A stretch of 64,000 bases of DNA. Source: Ascidia mentula (Eukaryota > Chordata > Ascidiacea > Phlebobranchia > Ascidiidae). Position 1 is the first letter of the stretch. Each line of letters starts with the position of its first letter. The stretch lies in contig OX387201.1 of assembly GCA_947561715.1 (NCBI GenBank), forward strand, positions 9,128,001 to 9,192,000, in the 5' to 3' direction. A model generated the notes under the pieces. It was not told the DNA's origin. It made no database searches and saw nothing but the letters and a program-made list of their open reading frames with translations. Positions 41,317 to 53,265 of the stretch are shown here, one piece after another. A program made the translations under genes and the position numbers.

Positions 41317-43819
41317 TTAATGGACAATTCCCAAGTACTGTAAGAAAATCGGCACTACGCCAAGAGCCACAACGGACACGGCCATGTATGTCACAAACTT
41401 GTAGGTCACTTCGACATCCTTTCTTTGCCGGGCAAGACGGTCGTGTTTTGAAACCCCAACTGCTTGGCAAACCAGGGAAATGCTTGCCGCCTTCATCACC
41501 TGCCTGGTTATTCCGACCAACAAAATCCCAATGAAAGCCCTGGTAACGCTGATGGTCAAAGACCAAAGAGTTGGAAGTACAAGGTGGTATGGTAGGTCCC
41601 CGGTCGGCCCACTGTTAAAATAATGTGTGTTGGTCACTTCCAGGTGTTTGCAACAACACAAAATTATGGTATATCACCATCTCACTATTTATGTGTATTC
41701 TATCATGATAAATTAGTGGAGAATGTGGACCGGTAGGTATGGGTACATACATAGGTTGGTTGTTGCCCCAACAATGCAGTACCATCACAAATATAAAGGT
41801 CATTTTTTAAAGGTCAAGTAATAGTTTTCAACACAAGAACGTTTAGGCCAACATAAGGAAGTAGTGAGCGAAGCCAAACAACTGCTTTCACTAGCTTTTT
41901 GGCACCTACCACTTTTCTGGTAGTAGTCCAGTATACAGTCATCTTAACATATTTGCTAGTCACAAAAAAGGACTTACAAGTCAAATCCATACTGGTAATG
42001 CCAATGTGTTACGCAATGTGAACCAGCTCCAACCGCCAATATGATCACTGTGTCCCCTCTGGTTGTTGTGTAGTTATCTGTGCTTGGGTAAAAGACACCT
42101 GCAGATCACCAAACAAAGATTGTACTGACTGTGTTTTAACCCCTGAGGCAATGAGTGCTGCAGTATGGAAGCAATTGTGTGGAGCAAAGGTTATATTACA
42201 GTTCAAACTTCACACACACTGTCTCATATGACTTGGTAAATAATTGAACAGATTAAAATGGGCACATGTTTACTTTAAACATTTGTAGTTCTGTTCATAT
42301 TTATTTTCCTTAAAAACAAACCAGCTGTTTACTTTTTTTGCTAAACACACCAATGCCTTTTTGCAGCAGGAATTTTTGTCACAAGCATAAGCGCAAGATG
42401 TACAGACTTAAAACTTTAATTCAGTAACTGATTGTAAGTTTGGCAAGAATACTATGCAGCAACAAAAAAAAGTAATACATTCAAAAGTGTTCACATGGGC
42501 CCTTGCTTACAAAATACAATTAATGTAATTGTAATGAAGTATTACCAAGTAGAAAGTGGGACATCACAATTAGCCATGGAGCGAAGGTTGATGTCATTGT
42601 GTATACCTCCACCATATCCATGAACGGCCAGCCAAGCCACAAGTATATAGCAGAAAGAGTCACACCAGCAATTATGTCCTTCACAGATTAAGTTAATTAC
42701 ATTGGATGAATCACAAAGTCGGTCACCTATTGTTGCACTTACCAGGATGGAATGCATTCCAACATAAAGCCTGCTCAAAGCCACTAAAAGACACCAGCTG
42801 CAAGCCAGGAGAATCCCCACTTCCATTGGAAACTAAATGTATATTGCATTTTATTTTGGTTAAGCACACCGAGATCCAAAAGAGTACTAAACTAATAAGC
42901 ATACCGAGAGCAGACAGTACTAGACTAATTTAGTTTTAAAATATGGAATACTAAAGGGTATGAATTATATGCAAATGCACCTCTGCACTCTAATATGCAT
43001 GATTACTGTTACGTTTACATGTTCATGTAACATGGACATTTACACATATCATGAACATTGATCACAAAAAGCCAAAAATTATGTCATTAAAGTTCGGGAT
43101 AGGTCGCAACAATTACCTCATATCTTCCATACATTGACATTAAAAATGAGAATGGCAAAACGGTTCCAGCAATTGCATGTGTTGAAGGAACTCCATACTC
43201 TGCTTCAACTCTGGTTTCTAGTTTAAATACTGGAGGCCATGTGGGGCGGGGCCAGCGTATCAGGTCTTTTAAAGCCTGTCCAATGTACCTGACAACAAGA
43301 AAAAAACAATATTGCTAAAAGCGTACCACACAATAAATAATTGAAATATGTTTTTTCTTCTAAAATAAGTTTTAGTCCATTTAAGTATCCTGAAAATTAT
43401 GGTAATTACCAGTCAATTTTGTCTGTGATAACTTACATGGTGACCACCCACACAACAATCATTTTTCTTCCAATGAACGGGTCTAAATTCCAAAAAATGC
43501 AAGGAATAAATGTAATGTAGAAGACTTCATGACCAAGTGTTGATCCAAAACGAAAGAGATAGTACAGAAACCAATTATGCACATCATATGTGTTTGCTTT
43601 AACTTTTTGTTCCTTGGGGACTGATTTTCCACAGCCGCTGTGATTTTCATCCTTATTTACAGATTTTCGGAGTTGGGTTTTTTGATCCAACTCGTCATAT
43701 TGGCTGCCATCGTTAATTTCACTAGTTGCTTCGGCCTCTTTCAAACCGCACGCGTCCTGGAATCTTCGAACCTTTCCGAAATCCATCAAATAATCAGTAA
43801 CACGCCAAACTGTGTCCAT
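41317..43819 (-). CDS. SGPP: Sphingosine-1-phosphate phosphatase (397 aa)
   Basis: Dephosphorylates sphingosine-1-phosphate at the ER membrane, returning sphingosine to ceramide synthesis. Exons: 43437-43819, 43117-43288, 42743-42832, 42546-42678, 41978-42098, 41317-41611. All phases agree and the model sums to 397 residues, close to family size. All three lipid-phosphate-phosphatase motifs are intact: KDLIRWPRP (K-x6-RP), PSTHA (PSxH), and [11 protein letters not shown] followed by D across an intron (SR-x5-H-x3-D). The hallmark [20 protein letters not shown] precedes the first membrane segment, and several hydrophobic passes follow. The ~80-residue N-terminus before it is polar and variable, as in relatives. 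The start ATG at 43819 is the first in the open frame. SGPP1 versus SGPP2 cannot be decided. Confidence 0.95.
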
Positions 43820-44967
43820 GATTGCGACCGTAAAATATCAGGTACAGAAAAGGTTTCAAAAAACAGGTAAACGCTGTATAGGAGTAATTGGACACACCCA
43901 CAGCACACAGCAGACCGCAGCGACGAGCAAACCGATGCGCCGGATTGCAGCATTACGTCACACATAGTTTCATAAAAATCGTATGTGCTGAAGGATAAAA
44001 ACTAAAAATTTATACACTGATATAATGACCTAATCCGCCACAAAGGATTTAAATACAATTAAAATGTATGATTAGTCTCTTAACACGAGTTAATGTCATA
44101 TGTCGAACGTAGGAAATAGAAAAGTATTTAACATCCATCGTTCATAAATGTTTTTTTTTTTCTATTTTAAAACGGTTCAGCTAACAATTTTTGCATAGGC
44201 CTACACCCCTCAAATTTAAACTCTAATAAATAATACCAATAGGCAGCATTTTTTTTCACAAGGAACTTTCGTGCGAACAATCACAAAATTATAGTCATTT
44301 TTGTAAATAAAACGCTCCAGCGAAGATCAATAATCCAAATGCATTCTGTACGTGATGCATTCATTTGTTGCAAAAGGTCATAAACAATAAAAAATTGCTT
44401 TCTAACAATTATACGATAACGCTTGCTCAAGGTATTAGTGTATTTGCAAGCCTCATTTCTCCCTTGACGTCCACCTTTCAATAATAAGTCGCTCTGGCGC
44501 CACATTACACAGATGCATAGTTGGCTTTGTTCAAGCATGATATTGCAAACGGAAATAAAATTGATTTGTCTTTAGGAACTTCGGAATAGAGGAATGCTCT
44601 TCGAAGAAGTTTATGACATAAAAATATCAAAACGAGTGTGTCACGGCGTCCTTCTGTGGCAGATGTTAAATAGAGACGTCATGAACGATTTCGTGACGAC
44701 AACCAATGTAAATTTCTACCGGTGCGCCCGCCATATAGGTTTGGCGATTGCACAAGACCCTGGTCGCGCTGAGTAATTTGCCATAACCTGGGAAATAAAA
44801 CAACGGTGTTTCCCCGGGGTGCTTATAGGGACTTTTCCATGTGGGTTTATTGTCCAAGCGGAACTAAATTGCAAACTATACAGTGACTGGTGTAGTTTTA
44901 GGTTAGAACAAGATTCAGGCCAGGAAAGGATTAGAACAATACTGAACTGATTAGAATAAAAGTAATT
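43820..44967. other. Divergent intergenic region between SGPP and the Asn/Gly-motif genes
   Basis: SGPP reads left and the next gene reads right, so this 1.1 kb probably contains both promoters. Short open frames on both strands (44281-44538 minus, 44594-44776 plus) lack any family signature. Nothing else is recognised. Confidence 0.4.
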
Positions 44968-45955
44968 ATGGACACAGGTAGTGATTTACACGGGTCTGGT
45001 CAATCCGCAGGTAAACAAAATGTTGAGATATTTTCTGTACTTTTCCCATGCCATATTGTAATGTGTGTATATGAACGGCTTTAGGAAGCGGCAATGACAA
45101 TGACAGAAACAAGTTGGAACTTAAATTCGAGGACGAAACTATCAAGAAGGTTACCATGGATGTCGTGGGAGGAAGTTACAACACTCCTGGAGGTATTTTT
45201 AACGTGCGATGTAATCTGCGTTATCATACATTACTTCGCTTTATATACGCAAATGGTTGGCAAATTTAATTTCCAATGTGGTGAAATCTCGCTTTATGAA
45301 ACATAAAGTTACATAAATTATAAGGTTCATTATATGTCTTATAAAAGGGAACTAAATTAGAGGAACCGAAACTATTGGTGGCGCAACCTTTACGCACGCG
45401 ATGTTGACGTAACTGTTTAAACAATCGGCCATGACGGTGTGTAACCACACGTTTTCACAAACTTTTAAACTGCAACTGTGCCTAACCTTAGGGAATCATC
45501 CTTTGGCTTTAAGAATGTTTCAACGTTAAAATACATTTGCCGTTCAGCAGTACAACACACCGATTCTTTTGTTTTGTTTGAAACGCCACCCTTTATACAT
45601 ATATACATCTTAGCCAATAGAGCAGCGACTGCTTCTGGGGCTGACAATGGCTCTCGAGATGTGGATTTTACTGCTACTAAAACTAACTTCACTGATGTCA
45701 AGTTCACAAGCTGTGCAGGCGACAAGAATATTTTTAAAGGCGGTAAGCGTGATAAAATAAATGTCTGTTCAATTTAATCTCCATACTGGAATATGATTTG
45801 ATACGGCAGGAGATCACGCTCCGACGCACTCTTCTGGCAAAAATCGTGACAACCACAAAGGCAGCAACACGGTGAAAAACACGTTCAAAGGAGGAACAAT
45901 CGAGGGTGGAACTTTCATATTTGCTGGAAGAAATGTGAATGAATACCAAAACTAA
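44968..45955 (+). CDS. Asn/Gly motif-repeat protein, paralogue 1 (141 aa)
   Basis: Exons 44968-45010, 45085-45192, 45614-45742 and 45810-45955; every junction is phase 1 and the model sums to 142 codons with TAA at 45953-45955. Each of exons 2-4 ends in one copy of a short motif: TIKKVTMDVVGGSYNTPG, FTDVKFTSCAGDKNIFKG and TIEGGTFIFAGRNVNEYQN. The first is the loosest copy. Between copies the protein is polar and low-complexity. No signal peptide, membrane segment or known domain is seen. The start (MDTGSDLHGS) is supported by the paralogue 1.5 kb downstream, which begins MDYEDTPLHGS in an exon of the same phase. I do not recognise the family. The motif layout (aromatic, then AG[ND]xNx[FY]) resembles short beta-forming signalling motifs, which is inference only. 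Confidence 0.65.
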
Positions 45956-46490
45956 CATTGTGTGCATATATTTTTGTCAATAAGAAGTTTCATTTAGAAG
46001 TTAACATTGCTTTTATTCGGACATTTTCCGTCGGTCAAGTGCAGCATCCAAAGTTAAATAAGATTGCGCAAATGTATGTACGTTTGTTAAAAACTGTATT
46101 TCACAAATATTTTTGATACCATGTTGTAAACAATGTTTTAAACAAAAAGCGAATTGATTGTAAAAATATGTCAAATCGACATGACATGCTATAACCTGTG
46201 CGTGGCAAGTGCAGTAAATTTTTCAAAGTGCAACTCACTCGAAAAAGTTGAAAAACCACTGCTTTACCCACATTGTTAATTTATCAGCTTAGTGTGTTTT
46301 TCTGGAAAAAAATGTTTTGCGATTTAGTAATCGTTAATTTCACAACTCTTTCGCCAGATTTTCGTTTTTTTACAAATGTTATGTCTTTAATCGCAATACG
46401 GCACATTAATTGTACATTTCTTTCTATACAGTATCATATTTATAGCTATTTTATAAGTCTGATATGCCGGGTGTGCCTAAGTCAGAAGAA

Positions 46491-47469
46491 ATGGATTATG
46501 AGGATACACCGTTGCACGGCTCACAAACAGGTTCATGGCAAGATATATGATATAAGTGCTTTGGTTCCTGGCTACATATTTTGACAATCAATGTTTTGTT
46601 CTTTTGTAGAAAAATCTGATGCAACATCTTTAAAAAAAACTTCAGACGAGAAACAAGGCCCAAAGAACCTAAACGAACAAAATTTTGAAGTTGGTGAAGG
46701 TACAAAGATAAAAGACGCCACTTTCAACGCAAATGCTGGAAACAAGAACGTATATGGCAAAGGTGTGAAGTTCGGTGTTGACAAATAAAGTTTAACAAAC
46801 GACAGAAATGATGCTTTACTTTGCAACTTACATTGGGATGAGCTGTTACTATCTAATTGTCTGCAGATAGCGAAACGTCAAAAAAACAACCACCGCAGAG
46901 CCCAGGGAACGCAGAAGTGACAGTCAACATCAACAAAGCTGAGATGGATAACGTGAAATGGCATGGCAATGCTGGTGATGTGAATACCTACGGACCCGGT
47001 TGGTGCTGTAAACAGGGATGCCAGCATTCCATCCTTATTTCCGGAGTTATTCCAATTTTGTGAACAAAATTTCTTAGAAATGTCCTTACTTTTATATTAC
47101 CTTATCTCCAACAGCGTTATAAAGTACAGGTTTTTTCGTTAGAAATGACCTAGTGTTATTGACACCCGCGTGTCACCCTCTAAAGGTCTCACAATTATGT
47201 TAAAGCATTCCAGGATTATCATATTCAACACAGCACTTTAACGTATTTGAGCTACGGTCGTCTTTTATTTACTAAGCAAAGACACCAAAGACGTTTTAAG
47301 TTGTATATATGATGACATTGCGTTTATAAAAATTGTTTTCACAGGTGTTGCACCTCAACCAACAAACGCTCCAAGTGGTTCGCGGAGAGTCACCACCAAA
47401 ATTACGGGCTCGACAATCACAGGGGGAGAATATAATTTCAATGCAGGAAACACCAACATTTTCAAATAA
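46491..47469 (+). CDS. Asn/Gly motif-repeat protein, paralogue 2 (149 aa)
   Basis: Exons 46491-46530, 46610-46762, 46867-46998 and 47345-47469; all introns are phase 1 and the total is 150 codons including TAA. Motif copies are IKDATFNANAGNKNVYG, EMDNVKWHGNAGDVNTYG and TITGGEYNFNAGNTNIFK, the last at the C-terminus as in paralogue 1. The exon starting 46610 could also read through to a stop after KFGVDK if its GTGTGA donor is not used. The exon ending 46998 uses a weaker GTTGGT donor. The leader exon, exon count, phases and terminal motif match the upstream gene, so the two form a tandem duplication. Function unknown. Confidence 0.65.
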
Positions 47470-49804
47470 TTTTTTTTTTTCAAAATCCTCTAACTTCAAT
47501 TGTGTTTTGTATGTAACAACCTGCAAAAAGATGTAGGAAACTTGCTTTTCTGTCAACTGGAGCATTGGAAACTGAGTCACTCGCTATCTTTATTTAACGA
47601 AGAAAGCGAAGCAGTGAAATGCATTTTATATTTGCCGAACAGTTGCAGTTCATGCAAAGTTTACAATTTACTTATTATATATTCTGGTATGACGCCGACG
47701 GGCCCTTAGGATATAGTTTTCAGCGAAATTGATTTTTCATTAATTACAATGAACTATATCTATCTCTCATCTCAAACACATTGTTTCAGACAATTATATC
47801 CCTATTGTAGCATTTTACAACGTCGTAACATATTTACCTTTTTACTATGGAAGTGCACGTGTTTCGTATCCGGTTTATAATGAACAATTTGTACGACATT
47901 GTAATATGTTGTGTTGGATCTTATGGAATCAATATAACCACAGGTGATTATACCCCCTAGAGATGGAGGATGTGTTGCCAAAGGGTCTGCATAGATGCTG
48001 AAATTTTATGCTCGTTTAGGTAAATACCTTATTACGTCAATATCTGGCAAAGTTTCATTAAGACCACAGAGGAATAAGCCTGTTCTGAGGCGGCGCAGTT
48101 ATATATTTACCATGTCATTACCGAGGGAAAATGAAATAGTTTTGATCCATGGTACGTGAAAGCATAAATCCACAAAAGGGTCGCATTTTTGTTGTATCAC
48201 GACAATGGTGGGCTAAACTTGACTAGTAAGATTCAATTATACACTGTGTACCTTTAAAGACAGTTTTTGCGTAGACTATAGAGGTGCAACGATGGGCGTA
48301 GTAGGTGGCGCTTAACTAAGTTAGGCGCAGAATTCCTTGGTGAATCTCTCCAATATCAGGACACAAAGGCGGGCAACGTTAACTTCAATCCTTTTCACAT
48401 AAGCAGTTTACGTGGCAACCGATAGAAATAGAATAGAAAACCTATTCAACGTTAACTAGAAAACCTGAACGGGATTCGTGGCCAGGATGGGCGGGTGATT
48501 GGCAGCATTATTTAAGCGCCCGACCCATATACCAAGAAGAAACCCTGATCGGGATTCGTGCCCACGATATCCTGGGTTCAAACACCGGTGCGGTCAAAAA
48601 AAAATATCCTGGCAAGGATGCAAAAGTCGCAGCTGGAGATATGAATGCTCCCTCAGCCAACAGTAGAAAAGTGAGCAACGGTTACCAATGGCAAGAGGTT
48701 TTGGGTCGAAGGGATGTACAACGTTAGCTGCAACACTCAACACGAATCTGACATGCGGTTTGTTGTTGCAACAGATTGTGGTCACGTAACAGAGCTCATA
48801 CCAACAAACAGGGATGTCTGGAGGGGGGCATTTCATGGTGAACTTCGTACTTTCATTTTGAGTCATCACATGTATTGTTTTCCTTATGTGGTAATTACAA
48901 GAAGCGTGAAACGGTGAAAACGTGATATGAGATCCCAGTAAACCGAACAGGCCGTGAAACCGACGTGATATTTTTGTGAGTATGACATTTCCAAATGTTT
49001 GGTAGATACTTTATTAAAATATAGGGAAGATCATTTAAACACAGTTACGTTCACATGGCGCGTAAAACAGAAATAATGCTATCTATCTGATTAATATGAC
49101 AAACATATACGCTGCGTTACAATTCTTCCACACGGAAGGCATTTTTAATTCAGGCAGCCTTTAAACCGCATGTAAGAGTCTTGCTGAGTGAACTTTGTAT
49201 TTTGCTGTCGCTGATGTTGCAGCACATCCACGTTGCAGCTCACAAAAAAGTGTTGATGTAATCTGTACGCTGGTAAATGGACAGTTGATTGTGCACTGTT
49301 TACATGGCTTTTGCTTTTCCTAAAGGTGGGGACTAATAAATAATCTAAGTTTAAATTGTGCAATAAATAAAAACAAGCTTTCCTGCGAAACGGTTTTGCT
49401 TCATGTCTGTTTTTTTACAGATTGTGGTATACCAAGTATGTTGGAGAAAATAATTGACCAATGATTTATAAATGTTGGTAATTCAGTCCTGCAGCAGTAA
49501 ACGTGGTGGCAGTTCAGGTTCAACTGGGTCTTGTGAACTCTGTGAAAAAGGCACAGGCTTGAATTCACGTTCATTGCGAAAAAGGAAAAAATGGTTGATC
49601 CAGGGAAAGATATAAAAGAACGGTAAAAATATAGCACTATGTCAAGTTTTGTCTATCACATTTGACGGGGCCAGAAGCCGCATTGCGCAAAGACCTGTGC
49701 TGCGTTAAATTTTATTTCAAAAATAAAATTGATCATAGTTTGTCAATTTTCTTAAAAACAAAATCAAAGAAGATTCATCAGTAACCCGCTTGTCAACAAG
49801 ATCA
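47470..49804. other. Interval with scrambled fragments of the secreted-protein gene family
   Basis: No intact gene. Positions ~48720-48970 are an inverted copy of the exon-6 region of the secreted-protein gene at 54.7-56.3 kb, with an in-frame TGA and an altered acceptor. Positions ~49140-49385 are a direct copy of its exon 7 and 3' flank (FKPHVRVLLSEL...). The exon-7 piece lies on the wrong side of the exon-6 piece for either orientation, so the copy has been rearranged. Around 48470-48595 'cgggattcgtg' occurs twice, followed by a B-box-like gggttcaaacacc, possibly a tRNA-derived repeat. Confidence 0.55.
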
Positions 49805-51780
49805 ATGATGTGGTTCCAAGGTGGGTTGATGGCTAGGCCACATCAAAAGTTGATATATTCCCTTGAATATATTTTATACAGTTGTCAGTCTCTTGGTGTT
49901 GATGGCATTGCCACTGGAAGGCTCGCGCGAAGTTGAAGTGCGAATTTTTCGAATTGGAATAACGGAAGCTTTTAGAATATTGTGCAACACTCATCCGGTA
50001 AAATAAACGCGCTGATTGCACGTGAAGTGATTTAATTATGACTTTGGGGTATGGGGATTTAAAGAACATCAAACGATATCAAAACCGGCCATCAAAATAA
50101 AGCTCGCCCTTTTGTGTTGAAATTTTGAATGGCTGTGACATTTATGCTTTGAAAGCAAAGTTCGTCGAGCGCAGTTCGCAACATCCGTGCGTTGAAACTT
50201 TTTTTGCGACAGGTGCAAAAACTCAGACTTTGCCGAAACCGTGTGGAGCCAGCCGAAAAAGCAAATAGGAACGAGACGGTAAAGTCTGTTAAAGACAATT
50301 TCTGAATAAAAACTTGATTGATGTGTTGTTTAGTTTGGATGCAGCAACGAAGTAAGAAAATCGCTGCTCAAAATCGAGGTTGTCTGCCAACAGATCTGCG
50401 GGATGGATGCCGCGCATGTGCCATTGTAAGTCAACATATGATGCAGATTTTGTGTCGTGTTAAACCAGTTTGATTTAATCCAAATATATAGACTATTGTA
50501 GGAACCTCTAGAAACTGTGGCAAGGTAAAGACCCGTACAAAGACCCGAGACTCTTAATATATTACATGTTTTTTTACCTGCTTGCTTTCAGGTCAAATTA
50601 CCTAAACACGTGGAAGAACTTTACTTTGGCCTGTGGGGTTCATCTCCTTCCGAATGTTGTTTCATTTTGTTTTGTAAGTAAGAAAATATTTTGTCCCACA
50701 GAAAATTTAGTCCCATATATATCAAAAACCTATTTTGCCTAAAGCTAAAAATCAACAAATGCGCATGAAAATGACCAATTAAAAGTCACCTTACTATAAC
50801 TGACAGGTATTTATTATTTTGAGATCAACTATGAACTAAATAACCAAGCACTTAAGGCTATTTTAAATTTGAGTTTTATGAATACTCGAAATAAAGGATT
50901 TTTAGGTAATTTGTCTTAAGTCGCAAAACCTATTCTCTTTGTTCGAAAACGAGATGATTACTCTTATTGTTCCCTAAACTTGATTAATCAGATAATTTGC
51001 TTTATTTACAGTAATACACCATTAGTAAACTTAACTGTCTGTAGATAATCTCGCCCGAATGTTAATAAAGTATCCAGCAAACAAATAAGAATGTCACACA
51101 CACAAAAAAATATCACGTCGGTTTCACGGCCTGTTCGGGTTACTAGGATCTCATATCACGTTTTCTCCTTTTCACGCTTTTTGCATTTACCACAGAATGA
51201 AAACAATACATGTGATGACTCGAAATTCAAGTACGAAGTTCACCATGAAAAGCCACCTTCCAGACATCCCTGTTTGTTGGTAGGTGCTCTGTTATTGTGG
51301 GACCAAAGTCTAATATCTCGAACTTGCGCTGAGTACAGTTCTATCCTATGAATGGCATTTTTAATTTCAGGCAGCGGTCAAACCGCATGTTAGAGTCTTG
51401 CTGCTCGAACTTCGTAACTTGCTGTCGCTGACCTTGCAGTACATCCATCTTCTGCCCATAATCGGTTTCACGTCCTCACTTTTCAACGAGGAATCTGTAC
51501 AAATATTGTATATCAGCACTTTCCATGCTGGTTTAATGCCGTATTTTACTAACTTGTACAAATTGTCTTATACTAACGGGTCGCACTACTTTCATGGTAA
51601 AAGGTAAAAATGTCGCGGTTATAAATGCTTTCATATATACGCACACCAAAATTGTGTCAATGTCATCTGTATGCTCATAATTAAGTAGTTAATTATACAA
51701 TGTTTAAATCGCTTTTCCCGCTTTGCTGTAACTAAAGGTGGCAACTTCCGAATAATCTGATTTTAATGAGATTTTTCCGT
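49500..51780. repeat. Left arm of an inverted duplication
   Basis: This arm is recognisably similar, in reverse orientation, to about 54440-56530. Shared landmarks in order are: 'gaactctgtgaaaaaggcacagg', the 'acccgcttgtcaacaagatcaatgatg' block, all seven exons of the secreted-protein gene, and the 3' flank 'actaaaggtggcaacttcc'. Arm length is about 2.1-2.3 kb and the spacer about 2.7 kb. Boundaries are approximate because I aligned by eye. Confidence 0.75.
49805..51607 (+). pseudogene. Frameshifted copy of the secreted cysteine-bearing protein gene
   Basis: Exon equivalents: 49805-49820, 49882-49997, 50161-50212, 50334-50425, 50592-50673, 51196-51279 and 51371 onward. The signal-peptide exons are intact (MMWFQ then VVSLLVLMALPLEGSREVEV). 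Exon 3 is 52 nt here against 54 nt in the intact copy, from a shorter T-run and other changes before the donor. That shifts the frame so that a stop forms at the exon 5/6 junction. Exons 4-6 are otherwise conserved and open in the original frame, and exon 7 reads past the stop position used by the intact gene. Use of another splice site could restore function, so 'pseudogene' is probable rather than certain. Confidence 0.6.
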
Positions 51781-52810
51781 TAAATCCAGTTTTCAGCTTT
51801 CACCTACGTCGTAGATATTCACATTACCACTATTGTCGTTATGATATAGGGAGAGCAAATTTTTATTCCTTGAAAAGGAAACTTTTCTTGGTCGGGAGCT
51901 CCTTTGTTGTATCAAAATTAATGCTTTCAAAACTTACACCTTTGCTCCCTTCTTTGTCGTGATTTAGTTTTTATTTTAAAAAAAATAAGTACTTCTGGTG
52001 TAATTGTCAATAACGTGGGATTTTTTTTGGCATTATTATTTTAGCTTTGGTCAGGTCAGTATTAACAAACAAGGAAAGGAGTCACCACATTTTAGTGGAA
52101 ATTTCATATTTTTTGTACAAATGTACATGTGGTGACATCGGTTATGTTTCACAGCCTGTATTTGTTTTGATGCCAAATACAAAGATTAAATAAACTTTCA
52201 GTCCGTTTGCGGGCGCAAAAACTGGGTCTATGCTTAAACCTAGTTATACCCTGACTATCAATTGATAATTAAATTATTAAACGTGCCCTATCAGTCTATA
52301 TATGTGTACAAGCTAAATTCTGTTGATTGGCACTCTTTTGTAAAAGACTGACTTTTGTAATGGAAAAAGTACACTAGCTTTCGCGATTTTCCCTTGCTTT
52401 GTCAGGTGCAAATGAACACAATGCGATACAAAAAAAACAAGCGCAAGGCGGTCGAAGAAAAAAGACACTGTAAACGATAAGCTGTCGTTAGTTGGCGTCG
52501 TCGTGTTGCGGCATCGTTCCTGCGGCATCGTCGTGTTGATAATGGCTCATGAATCCCCAATCTCGATTGATAATTGTATCAGGAGTTTCTGTGTAAAGAA
52601 AAAAATAATTATCAAACAGATAACTCTGAAGGTATTTTCTAAAAATATAACTAACCTAAAGAGGTACAAAAAAATATTTTTCTGATATGAATCTTAAGAG
52701 CTATATGATACTTTCGGCGTAACGGCAATTTTCGTTATATTGTATGTTTTGTGGCTGCGTGGGTCTGGAATTTATGTCTATGTTTTTCTGCCTTAATGGC
52801 GCGTTTAACG

Positions 52811-53265
52811 ATAATTTAAATAACATGAATCACTGGGTGGCGTTAGACAACAAGCTGAGGGTTACTAATCGTGCAGCAGTGCATGTGGTCGTTTGATACA
52901 CATATGACCTATGGCTGCAGGATGAACTGGGACATGTGCACTCTGTGAAAAAGGCAAAGATTAAAATATGATTGTAAAAAACGAAAAAATATTTGATCCA
53001 GGAAAATAAATAAAAGAAAGGCTAAAATTAGTGGTCCTACCGAAATCTCAGTGTCAAGTGTTGTCTCTCACTGTAAATTTCTGGCACAATTATGCGTAAC
53101 TTTAATTAATTGTGCCGGAAGAACAAATTAAAATATAATACGCCTGGCATCAACAGCAACATAATTTTATTTCGTCAAAGTTCGTCAAAATCCGTATTAG
53201 TTTGTCAAAATCCGTTGCGGACAAACCAAAGAGGATTCAGTAACCCGCTTGTCAACAAGATCGTG
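52811..53265. repeat. Partial third copy of the family: 5' flank only
   Basis: The segment contains 'gggtggcgttagac', 'aggatgaactggga', 'gcactctgtgaaaaaggca' and 'agtaacccgcttgtcaacaagat', in the order found upstream of exon 1 in the other two copies. Similarity stops at ~53262, immediately before the ATG-ATG of exon 1. It therefore carries promoter-proximal sequence but no coding exons. A weaker echo ('gaattgggtggcgattgataagacgctgaagac') follows at ~53444. Confidence 0.6.

Noticed and set aside
48470..48600. tRNA gene suggested by a B-box-like gggttcaaacacc
   Set aside because: No acceptor stem, anticodon arm or A box could be folded around it. A tRNA-derived repeat is possible but unproven.
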